Shown in pieces: positions 1 through 6,293 of a stretch of DNA of 7,962 nt. The stretch's first letter is position 1, and each line of letters opens with the position of its first letter. The notes beneath the pieces were generated by a model. That model ran no database searches and had not been told where the DNA came from. It saw nothing but the letters and a program-made list of their open reading frames with translations. The stretch covers positions 1 through 7,962 of the forward strand of contig JAIDLO010000146.1 of NCBI GenBank assembly GCA_029050995.1. Direction: 5' to 3'. Origin of the DNA: Eubacterium sp. Its GTDB lineage: Bacteria; Bacillota; Clostridia; Oscillospirales; Acutalibacteraceae. The translations under genes were made by a program, and so were the position numbers.

Positions 1-1026
1 GTTTTGAGGAATAATAGGAGTTCCCTCACTATCATCGTAAAATTCATCAAAATAAATTTGTTCAGTTTTTATATCATATAATTCTTGAGTGAGTTTTGAA
101 AGTTCTTCTTGTTTCTTAAATACATTGAAAAGTTGCTTTGATAATTCGAAAACTTTATTCTCAATTTCTATTTGATTTTCATAGTCGATATTCCAAGAAC
201 TCAAGTCTGGCATTTTGCCTGTTTGTTCTTGAATGAATTTTTCTTTGTTCTTTTTTCTACCCAAAGGTGCAACTAAAAATCCATATCCATATTTACAAAG
301 CTTTTCATATACATTTTCAGTTGCAGAATTGTTATTTGATACAATCTCAACCGTTTTCCTACGAATAATTAGATTTGCAATTATATTTAATATAGTCTGT
401 GTTTTACCTGTTCCAGGAGGACCTTCTATAACACTTAAATCATTTTCTAATGCTTCTTTAACTGCTTTTGTTTGGCTTGAATTGCTTCCAAACGGAAATA
501 TAATCAATCTATTATCATCAATGTGATTTATTCTATTAGGGTTAAGATATTTAGCAGATGCGCTTTTTTCTCCTAAATACTCCTCCATTTTATCATATTC
601 GTTTTTGAGTATCTTTTTATCATCTTCGGTTTTTAAACTGATTTCTTCTGCTATCAGTTTTAAATAATCAAATACTTTCTTTGAGTGACGGTTTATCAAA
701 CATGAATATTCAATATTTAATTGCGAAATATGATATGTATTCTCTTTGCCGTTTTCGTAAATAATGTGCCAATGCACTTTTTCAAATACGCCAATAAAAG
801 CAATATGATTCAATGTCAAATTATTATACTGAATTCTAATTATTGATGGCGGTATTACTTCGGGTTTTCTAAACCACTTAACACTTGTATATAAATAGCT
901 GAATGTTTTAGAGCTGTTATAAAATACAACATCATATTTCTGTGTATGATTATTATATTGACAAGATTTAATATCTTTTGTTTTATTTTCACTTTTTAAA
1001 AAAATAAGATTCTCTTTTGTGTTCAA
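1..1026 (-). CDS. Superfamily 1 helicase / AAA ATPase, N-terminal 342 residues (runs off left edge)
   Basis: Reading the minus strand from 1026 gives an uninterrupted frame to the window edge. Residues 202-209 are GPPGTGKT, a P-loop (Walker A, bases 400-423), preceded by VIE and followed by QTILNIIANL. Residues after it read VSNNNSATENVYEKL, the motif Ia type seen in UvrD/Dna2-NAM7-like SF1 helicases, then a stretch rich in E, K and Q that looks like a coiled-coil insert. The first ~190 residues are a domain I cannot name. Helicase motifs II to VI and any C-terminal nuclease domain would lie left of the window. The start is TTG at 1024-1026 because a run of six G lies 8 bases upstream; an in-frame GTG at 1033-1035 overlaps that run and no ATG is available. 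Family knowledge: such proteins unwind DNA or RNA with ATP and are often found in defence islands. Role in defence is inference. Confidence 0.82.
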   Translation of the reverse strand, partial: MNTKENLIFLKSENKTKDIKSCQYNNHTQKYDVVFYNSSKTFSYLYTSVKWFRKPEVIPPSIIRIQYNNLTLNHIAFIGVFEKVHWHIIYENGKENTYHISQLNIEYSCLINRHSKKVFDYLKLIAEEISLKTEDDKKILKNEYDKMEEYLGEKSASAKYLNPNRINHIDDNRLIIFPFGSNSSQTKAVKEALENDLSVIEGPPGTGKTQTILNIIANLIIRRKTVEIVSNNNSATENVYEKLCKYGYGFLVAPLGRKKNKEKFIQEQTGKMPDLSSWNIDYENQIEIENKVFELSKQLFNVFKKQEELSKLTQELYDIKTEQIYFDEFYDDSEGTPIIPQN

Positions 1027-1034
1027 TTTATACA

Positions 1035-1040
1035 CCCCCC
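1035..1040 (-). promoter_or_regulatory. Ribosome binding site deciding the helicase start
   Basis: A GGGGGG run on the minus strand lies 8 bases before the TTG codon at 1024-1026. It supports the TTG start over the in-frame GTG at 1033-1035, which shares its first base with the run. Confidence 0.4.
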
Positions 1041-1213
1041 GTAAACATAAAAGTGCTATAAATATAATAGTGTATATTTCACCTAAAAGGTAACATAAAT
1101 TTTTTTAATAATTCAAAATCCGACAATAATAACAAGGAAAATCGGAACAGCTTCTATGATGAAAACTCCATAAATGTGTTCTTTTTACTAAAAATATCCT
1201 TTAGCTTATATAA

Positions 1214-1261
1214 CAAAAAAACAGGAACAAAAACAATCATAATGAAATTGCCGCTGTTCCT
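1214..1261 (-). terminator. Weak rho-independent terminator for the GIY-YIG gene
   Basis: On the minus strand AGGAACA (1261-1255) can pair with TGTTCCT (1229-1223), and a run G plus seven T follows (1222-1215). The stem is only 7 bp and the loop is about 25 bases, so it is a weak hairpin. It lies about 220 bases after the GIY-YIG stop codon. Confidence 0.3.
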
Positions 1262-1277
1262 TTTGTTTTTATTATTC

Positions 1278-1407
1278 TTACTGATTTTCAACTAATGTCT
1301 TTGGGATAATTACCGTATTTTTTGCAATAGTATTCAAAACAGCTAATTCGTCCAAAGTGCAATTATTGCACTTTGAAACACCAATACTTTCACTTTGAAT
1401 GTCACTT
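1278..1407 (-). pseudogene. Possible remnant of a protein C-terminus (about 42 residues)
   Basis: One minus-strand frame is open from a TAA near 1410 to a TAA at 1280-1278 with no start codon. It reads protein-like, including the stretch LDELAVLNTIAKN followed by VIIPKTLVENQ, which loosely resembles the first helix of a winged-helix DNA-binding domain. It has no ribosome site and no ATG. It may be debris of a lost regulator, or chance: at this length and base composition chance is quite possible. Confidence 0.2.
1353..1375. repeat. Perfect 10-bp inverted repeat, 3-base centre
   Basis: Arms CAAAGTGCAA (1353-1362) and TTGCACTTTG (1366-1375) are exact reverse complements around TTA. No T-run follows on either strand, so it does not look like a terminator. 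The half-site CACTTTGAA occurs again at 1391-1399 and, degenerate, at 1403-1410, so a protein-binding site cluster is possible. Confidence 0.55.
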
Positions 1408-1479
1408 TAAACATCAATATGCAAACTTATATTTGCTACTATGCTTATCAGCAAAAGATCTGTCAAAACTGTTTAACAA

Positions 1480-2310
1480 TTAATTGGCATTATATCCAAA
1501 TTTTCGGCTTTGCAAAGTTTCTTTCCACCAAGACTCCCTTGCCAAAATCAAATTATCATCAACTTTGGCATTATAGTTTTCCAAAATAGAATACTGAAAG
1601 TTCTTCTTTATGTAATCAAAACCTTTATCATTTACTAAATCAATTAATTCTTTATTACCACCGTGTCCGGTTTTTACATATTGAGTCCATCTTTGTAATA
1701 GCATTCCATTATTGCCTGTAGCAGAACCTACATACAGTTTTCCATTGCTTTTATCCGTAATAAGATAAACTGCTTTTTGATTTGATAAAGCTGAAATCCA
1801 ATCTCTTTTTTCTCTAGTTATAATATTTTCTAACTGTGAATAGGATAATCTAACATTGTCATATCCAGGAAAGTCATAGCCATCAAATACTGCCGGAAGA
1901 ATTTGCACAACTTCTAATTCATCTTTAATTTCAGAAAAATATCTTCCTTGTTGCTGAGATGTTTTATGATACTTTATGATTACTCTGCCATAGAATGCAC
2001 TGTGTTCTTCGAGTTCTTTACCGGCATAATTAATCCCGTTTAAAACATTAAACTCTTCTGTTATTTCTTTAATGGTTGTTAATAACCATTTATCTTCAGA
2101 AAGTTTTAATAGACAAATTGCAATTTGACCAACACTAAAATATCGTGTTTTCGTTCTCCAAAACAGCCAGCGATTATTAACTATATCCGGATTTTGTTTA
2201 TATAGTTCCATTGGATTTTCAGAACTGTTGCTTTGGTTAAATCTAACTTTTACTTTATTTATATCATCATTTGATATTTGTAATAGTTGATTAAGATACA
2301 ATTTATTCAT
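1480..2310 (-). CDS. GIY-YIG family endonuclease
   Basis: The 276-residue protein has an N-terminal half (1-165) with no motif I can name, then a GIY-YIG nuclease domain at about 178-276. The two defining strands appear as AVYLI (Y182) and LYVGS (Y193), separated by KSNGK. R207 in QRW matches the catalytic arginine, H216 or Y211 could be the next active-site residue, and E259 in RESWWK matches the metal-binding glutamate; a terminal FGYNAN supplies the usual late Asn. All core residues are present, so the enzyme looks intact. The family cleaves one or both DNA strands using a divalent metal; members include Eco29kI-type restriction enzymes, homing endonucleases and UvrC. The start ATG has AGGAG 10 bases upstream and a near-consensus promoter. 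No methyltransferase gene is beside it in the window, so a classical restriction-modification role is not shown. Confidence 0.85.
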   Translation of the reverse strand: MNKLYLNQLLQISNDDINKVKVRFNQSNSSENPMELYKQNPDIVNNRWLFWRTKTRYFSVGQIAICLLKLSEDKWLLTTIKEITEEFNVLNGINYAGKELEEHSAFYGRVIIKYHKTSQQQGRYFSEIKDELEVVQILPAVFDGYDFPGYDNVRLSYSQLENIITREKRDWISALSNQKAVYLITDKSNGKLYVGSATGNNGMLLQRWTQYVKTGHGGNKELIDLVNDKGFDYIKKNFQYSILENYNAKVDDNLILARESWWKETLQSRKFGYNAN

Positions 2311-2320
2311 TGTTATATTT

Positions 2321-2374
2321 CTCCTACAATTTAATGCATGTTTTAATTATACATTTAATTTAATATTATATCAA
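2321..2374 (-). promoter_or_regulatory. Promoter and ribosome site of the GIY-YIG gene
   Basis: On the minus strand TTGATA (2374-2369) is followed after exactly 17 bases by TATAAT (2351-2346), matching the sigma-A consensus at 11 of 12 positions. Transcription would begin near 2339, giving a leader of about 30 bases with AGGAG at 2325-2321 before the ATG at 2310-2308. Confidence 0.75.
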
Positions 2375-2449
2375 CATCAAGTTTATTGTATAGTTAGTTT
2401 TGTAATGCTCGTCCAATTCGATAACTTGTTTTAGCTTATGTTCTGCCAT
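2366..2449 (-). pseudogene. 27-residue protein-like frame, possible 3' remnant of an unknown gene
   Basis: A minus-strand frame ending in TAA at 2368-2366 encodes MAEHKLKQVIELDEHYKTN and eight more residues from an ATG at 2449. The frame stays open further upstream into the antisense of the catalase remnant. Its charged, non-repetitive composition looks like coding sequence rather than AT-rich spacer, but there is no ribosome site and I do not recognise the family. Its last codons overlap the -35 box of the GIY-YIG promoter. It could be the tail of a gene cut at the same junction as the catalase, or chance. Confidence 0.25.
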
Positions 2450-2510
2450 TTTGCCGAATGATACGAAATAGTAGGTTTTATATGCACAAAGGGTCAATTG
2501 TGTATCGTCA

Positions 2511-2948
2511 ACAGGAGTTGAGGAGTTAGGGCATCTTGAGATGATTGGAACAATCGTTCATCAGCTTACGAGAAATCTTACTGAAAAGCAGATTGAGGAA
2601 AGTGGTTTTGCTCCATATTTTGTTGATCACACAACAGGTGTTTATCCAACTGCTGCAAGTGGTTCTCCTTGGAGTGCTGCTTCCATTCAGTGCACAGGCG
2701 ACCCGATTGCCGATTTAAATGAAAACCTTGCTGCTGAGCAGAAAGCAAGGGTAACCTATGACAACATTCTCAGACTCGTTGATGATCCTGATGTGCTTGA
2801 GCCGATCAAATTCCTGCGTGAACGCGAAATCGTTCATTATCAAAGATTTGGTGAAGGCTTAAGATTGTTAACCGATAAATTAAACAGCAAAAACTATTAC
2901 GCATTTAATCCAAGCTTTGACAAAGGCAGAATGAACAAAAGCAAATAG
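2511..2948 (+). pseudogene. cotJC: Manganese catalase (CotJC-like), C-terminal part only
   Basis: From about 2514 the frame reads GVEELGHLEMIG, then IVHQLTRNLT, YFVDHTTGVYP, LAAEQKARVTYDN and FLREREIVHYQRFGE, ending NYYAFNPSFD. This is the manganese (non-haem) catalase family, CotJC branch, which in spore formers belongs to the coat and breaks down hydrogen peroxide. Metal ligands present are the Glu and His of EELGH (2520-2534), the Glu of AAEQKAR and the His of REREIVH. The N-terminal four-helix-bundle segment with the first glutamate ligand is missing: just upstream the similarity stops at the Gly of the family's GTEEL motif, and in-frame TAG TAG lies at 2469-2474. The ATG at 2541 is internal to a helix and has no ribosome site at a proper distance. 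I therefore call it a 5'-truncated remnant, probably inactive. No cotJA or cotJB neighbour is seen. Confidence 0.85.
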
Positions 2949-2990
2949 TGAAAAGGCTTTTCTAATGTAGAATGCTAAATTTTAAATAAT

Positions 2991-3022
2991 AATCCGGATT
3001 CTTTTTTACGAATCCGGATTTT
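2991..3022 (+). terminator. Hairpin terminator after the catalase remnant
   Basis: An 11-bp perfect stem, AATCCGGATTC (2991-3001) and its complement (3010-3020), encloses an 8-base loop and runs into TTTT. The T-tract is short. It lies about 40 bases after the catalase stop codon. Confidence 0.6.
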
Positions 3023-3030
3023 GACATATA

Positions 3031-3060
3031 GGAAAAGCAGCCGCATAAAAGCGGCTGCTT
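3031..3060 (-). terminator. Hairpin terminator of the aerolysin-like gene
   Basis: A GC-rich 10-bp stem, AAGCAGCCGC (3035-3044) and GCGGCTGCTT (3051-3060), with a 6-base loop. On the minus strand it is followed by TTTTCC, so it best serves the leftward gene ending at 3155. With the hairpin at 2991-3022 it separates two convergent transcripts. Confidence 0.65.
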
Positions 3061-3154
3061 AAAATGTTTGGCAATAGAAACTTTTTCAGTTTGCAATTCA
3101 ATGGGAGGTTTTTATAGATTCTATGCAAACCGTTCATTCAATTTGCCATTATGA

Positions 3155-4561
3155 TTATTCATATAATGGTTTATCAGAAGTCTTATAGGCATCTGTCATA
3201 AATTTTCCGAATTCTACATATGAGTATTTTCCTGTTTTTGTATCCAATCGAAGTTTTGCGCAGAGCATTGTAATTTGATATAAAAATGCCCTTTTTCCGG
3301 CAGGGATGCAAAATTCAATCGTTTCTGTTTGACTTTCATTCCACTGGGATGTCAGAGAGGTATTAAAACCAATTTTTACACCTGTTTTACATACTGCTGC
3401 ATCTATTTCAAAATTAATTTCAGCGGATATTTCAACCTTATTTTCTGTCATGAATCCGCTTGTAAGACTTTTAGAATAAGTTGTTTCAGCCGGAGACTGT
3501 GTATTGTCAATAAATCCTACTTTCTGTAAGTCGGAACAATAGAACACCATTACATCTGAATACTTTGAGTCTGTTTTACACGGAAGAGAATGAACAAATG
3601 TGTCCATATTTGCTTTTGGCAGAGAATCAAAAACATTAACCTTTGAATTAATTGGTATAGAGCTATTTAAAAGACAGCAAGCGCCTTTTTCTCTTGCCAT
3701 TACCATTGCGTAATGTGCATCAAGTGTATCAATATCATTGTATAACACAGATCTGGCACTTATTGTCAAAGTAGTCTTATTTTTTAATTCTTTCTTTTTT
3801 TTCTTCTTATAGTTTTTAATTTGCAAATGCCAATTACAAGTAACAATCCCAACACCATCGCATTCTTTCGTTTTAGGATTATAGTTATACAACAAAGTAA
3901 TAACACGGTTGTTTGTGACATCATAATCCTTCGTTAAAGCGCTTTCATTTAAACCGACTAACGCATTGGAAAATGTGGCATTCAATGTAGTTTTGTCAAT
4001 TCCCTGTACTGTAACAGCTGTACAAGCACAAGCAGCCTCTGTAAACATTTCCTTTATTGCATCTGCAGTAGTCGCCTCTTGCTCAATTACCTTTTCAGGT
4101 TGTTCTGCATAGGGGAAATTTTCTGCATGCTCTTTTAAATAGTTAAAATTATCAATTTGCTGAAGAACTTGCAGCTTTGGAGTATACTGTCCGGTACCTT
4201 CTTCTTCCCATAATCCATTTGCCTCTTTTTCAAAACGCTCTTCAAGCAGTTTATTCAAAGTGTTTTTACTGCATATGGATTCCATTACATCATTTGAAAG
4301 CTGTTCTACCCGTATTTCTCCGTTATCCTTGTAGACGCCGAAAGTTGTTAGGCAGCCAAGTCCGATTTTTGAAGTTACCTCTTCAATGTTGTTTTTCAGA
4401 TTTTCTCCAAATGTTTCACTACAGTGAAGACCAAGATCGTTTAACTGCTTCGTCAGTTCTTGTGGATCCAACTGCGTAGCCGAACATTCGTTTAACTGAA
4501 TGGGAACTTTGTTTGTTTCAATTTGGGTTTCCATTCTTGCTTTTGATACAATAAGTGACAT
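3155..4561 (-). CDS. Uncharacterised protein with C-terminal aerolysin/ETX-MTX2-like pore-forming region
   Basis: The 468-residue protein starts at an ATG with AAGGAGG 8 bases upstream. I do not recognise the whole-protein family. Residues 1-165 look mainly helical and charged; 215-290 look like a beta domain (NRVITLLYNYN, GIVTCNWHLQIKNY, TTLTISARSVLYND) broken by a run of six lysines at 252-257. Residues about 355-435 show the pattern of the aerolysin fold: Ser/Thr-rich strand (ETTYSKSLTSG), an alternating polar/apolar hairpin (KVEISAEINFEIDAAV, then GVKIGFNTSLTSQ), and a Thr-rich strand ending in IEFCIPAGKRAFLYQ. In that family the hairpin inserts into membranes after oligomerisation. There is no signal peptide or transmembrane helix, so release would need lysis or a special route. 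Fifteen cysteines are scattered, unusual for an exported Firmicutes toxin and fitting a cytosolic protein. Pore formation is inference from pattern only. Confidence 0.6.
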   Translation of the reverse strand: MSLIVSKARMETQIETNKVPIQLNECSATQLDPQELTKQLNDLGLHCSETFGENLKNNIEEVTSKIGLGCLTTFGVYKDNGEIRVEQLSNDVMESICSKNTLNKLLEERFEKEANGLWEEEGTGQYTPKLQVLQQIDNFNYLKEHAENFPYAEQPEKVIEQEATTADAIKEMFTEAACACTAVTVQGIDKTTLNATFSNALVGLNESALTKDYDVTNNRVITLLYNYNPKTKECDGVGIVTCNWHLQIKNYKKKKKKELKNKTTLTISARSVLYNDIDTLDAHYAMVMAREKGACCLLNSSIPINSKVNVFDSLPKANMDTFVHSLPCKTDSKYSDVMVFYCSDLQKVGFIDNTQSPAETTYSKSLTSGFMTENKVEISAEINFEIDAAVCKTGVKIGFNTSLTSQWNESQTETIEFCIPAGKRAFLYQITMLCAKLRLDTKTGKYSYVEFGKFMTDAYKTSDKPLYE

Positions 4562-4569
4562 TTTTGTAT

Positions 4570-4576
4570 CCTCCTT
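4570..4576 (-). promoter_or_regulatory. Strong ribosome binding site of the aerolysin-like gene
   Basis: AAGGAGG on the minus strand, 8 bases before the ATG at 4561-4559. It decides for this start over the in-frame Met at residue 10, and predicts efficient translation. Confidence 0.8.
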
Positions 4577-4607
4577 ATTTATTTGGTAAGACTACAATAA
4601 CATATCC

Positions 4608-4670
4608 AATTCCATTTGTTTGGAATTAAGTTATTCCTATTTGAAGGAATAACTTAATTCCATTTGTCAA
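4608..4670 (-). promoter_or_regulatory. Upstream control region of the aerolysin-like gene: large inverted repeat with a competing third copy
   Basis: Arms TGGAATTAAGTTATTCC (4621-4637) and its exact complement (4646-4662) form a 17-bp palindrome around an 8-base centre. A 12-base direct repeat, AATTCCATTTGT, occurs at 4608-4619 and 4656-4667, so the copy at 4608-4614 (AATTCCA) can also pair with TGGAATT at 4621-4627. The two foldings exclude each other. No T-run follows on either strand. A perfect -35-like TTGACA (minus strand, 4670-4665) abuts the palindrome, but I see no good -10 box at 16-18 bases from it. It is either an operator overlapping a promoter or a switchable RNA leader. Confidence 0.5.
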
Positions 4671-4757
4671 GTAAAATTTTAACTAAAGTAAAGCCATCAG
4701 CAGAATTAATTTTACAATGCAAATCCACATAAAACTTACATGCTTTCATAAAAAACT

Positions 4758-4818
4758 TTGTATTATTGTAAAAATATGTTATCATATTAAATGATAAAAA
4801 TATTATTTTATGAGGTGG
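4758..4818 (+). promoter_or_regulatory. Promoter, possible operator and ribosome site of the peptidase operon
   Basis: TTGTAT (4758-4763) and TATCAT (4780-4785) are spaced by 16 bases and form a moderate sigma-A promoter. A 7-bp inverted repeat, TTATCAT (4779-4785) and ATGATAA (4791-4797), covers the -10 box and the expected start site, so it could bind a repressor; AT-rich chance is also possible. GAGGTGG (4812-4818) precedes the ATG at 4823. Confidence 0.5.
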
Positions 4819-4822
4819 TATT

Positions 4823-6289
4823 ATGGTTGCTTTATGGGTAATTTTAGCGGTTTTAGCATTATTTATTATCGTAACACTGATTCGTGCAGTTTTTTACAAA
4901 AGTGAGAAAGCTGTTGCTGAAGTTTTTGAAGATGAGCTTGTTCACGCAGAACGAGCACAGGAAAATCTGTCAAAGGCAATCAGAATTAAAACAATTTCTC
5001 ATGAAGATGAGAGCTTAACCGATTGGAATGAATTTGAAAAATTCCACAGCTTTTTGCGTGAAGCATTTCCGTTGGTACATAAAAATCTTGAAATTGAGAA
5101 AATATCAAAAGCAAGCCTGCTCTTTTATTGGAAGGGCACTGACGAATCATTAGAACCTATTGCCTTTTTGGCGCATCAGGATGTTGTTCCCGTAGCTGAA
5201 GGCACGGAAAATGATTGGGAACATCCTGCCTTTGACGGCTATAATGACGGCGAGTTTATTTGGGGCAGAGGTGCACTTGATATGAAAAACCATCTCATCA
5301 GCCTTATGGAAAGCGTGGAAACCCTGCTTGAAGAGGGGTATCAGCCTGCAAGAGGCATTTATCTCTGCTTTGGTCATAATGAGGAGATTGTTGCAGGTCA
5401 CGATAACGGTGCGCACGAGATTGCTATGGCTCTTGAGCGTAAAGGCGTACACCTTGACAGCGTAGTTGACGAAGGCGGTGCAATGCTCCCTGCGAATGTA
5501 AAGGGTATTTTGAATGCCAATCTCACAGGAATAGGTGTTGCTGAAAAGGGATATGCAGATTTCAGGGTTACCGTAAAAGCGAAAGGCGGTCATTCCTCAC
5601 AGCCCCCTCAGCACACTGCAATAGGTATTCTTTCTCAAAAGGTGCTTAAAATTGAAAAGCATCAGTTCAAGGCAAAAATTATGCCTTTTGTATTCAACCT
5701 TTTCACGGATATAGGAAAGCACACTTCCTATTTAGGAAGAATTGTATTCTGCAATTTGTGGTTGTTAAAGCCTCTGTTGCTTAAGATTATGGCAAAGATA
5801 CCGCCTGCTGCATCACTTGTAAGAACGACAACAGCTGTAACCATGTCAAAAGGCTCGCCTGCGGCAAATGTTCTTCCCGAAAAGGCAAGTGTAATCATCA
5901 ATTTCAGAATTATGCCGGGAGAAAGCATAGAGGATGTAAGACGCCATATTGAAAAATATATGGGCGGCGATAATGTTGAAATTGAGTTTGTTAAGGGCAA
6001 GGAGCCAAGCCTCATTTCTCCAACAAACACAAGAGCTTTTGAAACACTCAGACGGCTTTCTGTTTCACTTGATGAAAAAAACATTGTTGCGCCTTATCTT
6101 GTTATGGGTGGAACGGATGCATACAATTATGAAAATGTATCCGATAACATCTACCGCTTTGCACCATTTACCGTGGATACACAGCTTCTGCTGACTACAC
6201 ATTCTACAAACGAACGCATACCTGTTGAACAGCTTACACAGGGTATTACTTTCTTTAAGCGTTATATAAAAATGATGAGCAGGGAATAA
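4823..6289 (+). CDS. M20 family zinc peptidase / N-acyl amino acid amidohydrolase, membrane-anchored
   Basis: The 488-residue protein has an N-terminal transmembrane helix (2-24) followed by an M20 hydrolase of the CPS1/PM20D1-like branch. Metal and catalytic residues are all present: H118 in AHQDVVPV with D120, D153 in GALDMK (bridging ligand), E187 (general base) and E188 in GHNEEI, D216 in VDEGG, and H460 in LTTHSTNER. GGHSSQPP (255-262) begins the lid/dimerisation domain with its conserved His, and GGTDAYNY (429-436) is the typical C-terminal loop. Known relatives hydrolyse peptide or N-acyl amino acid bonds using two zinc ions; which substrate is used here cannot be read. The anchor without an obvious cleavage site suggests the enzyme sits at the membrane, beside the permease-like proteins encoded next. 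It is the first gene of a three-gene operon, four bases before the next start. Confidence 0.9.
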   Translation: MVALWVILAVLALFIIVTLIRAVFYKSEKAVAEVFEDELVHAERAQENLSKAIRIKTISHEDESLTDWNEFEKFHSFLREAFPLVHKNLEIEKISKASLLFYWKGTDESLEPIAFLAHQDVVPVAEGTENDWEHPAFDGYNDGEFIWGRGALDMKNHLISLMESVETLLEEGYQPARGIYLCFGHNEEIVAGHDNGAHEIAMALERKGVHLDSVVDEGGAMLPANVKGILNANLTGIGVAEKGYADFRVTVKAKGGHSSQPPQHTAIGILSQKVLKIEKHQFKAKIMPFVFNLFTDIGKHTSYLGRIVFCNLWLLKPLLLKIMAKIPPAASLVRTTTAVTMSKGSPAANVLPEKASVIINFRIMPGESIEDVRRHIEKYMGGDNVEIEFVKGKEPSLISPTNTRAFETLRRLSVSLDEKNIVAPYLVMGGTDAYNYENVSDNIYRFAPFTVDTQLLLTTHSTNERIPVEQLTQGITFFKRYIKMMSRE

Positions 6290-6293
6290 AAAT

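Larger units (their letters stand above)
1041..1479. other. 439-base AT-rich spacer between helicase and GIY-YIG genes
   Basis: I see no convincing complete gene here on either strand. It contains a terminator-like hairpin at 1214-1261, a perfect 10-bp inverted repeat at 1353-1375 with extra copies of CACTTTGAA to its right (1370-1378, 1391-1399, and CACTTTAA at 1403-1410), and a short minus-strand frame that could be the tail of a lost gene (1278-1407). No clear -35/-10 pair for the helicase gene could be picked out of the AT-rich sequence at 1041-1110. Confidence 0.6.

Noticed and set aside
233..526. Plus-strand frame of 97 residues containing VLPVPGGPSITLK
   Set aside because: It is the antisense shadow of the helicase P-loop region; the minus strand carries the conserved GPPGTGKT motif.
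1154..1240. 28-residue minus-strand peptide beginning MIVFVPVFLLYKLK, resembling a small type I toxin
   Set aside because: There is no ribosome site at a proper distance, it overlaps the possible terminator hairpin, and it has no antisense RNA promoter that I could identify.
1395..1589. Plus-strand 64-residue frame
   Set aside because: About half lies antisense to the GIY-YIG gene; no ribosome site and no recognisable protein content.
2541..2948. Short but complete stand-alone manganese catalase starting at 2541
   Set aside because: That ATG is internal to the conserved EELGHLEM helix, one conserved metal-ligand motif lies upstream of it and the first ligand is missing altogether, so truncation is the better reading.
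3141..3169. Small inverted repeat CCATTAT / ATAATGG over the end of the aerolysin-like gene
   Set aside because: Only 7 bp with a 10-base loop in AT-rich sequence and overlapping the last codons; no functional sign beyond chance.
4621..4662. Rho-independent terminator
   Set aside because: The 17-bp stem is AT-rich and no T-run follows on either strand; its place directly before a strongly initiated gene suits regulation.
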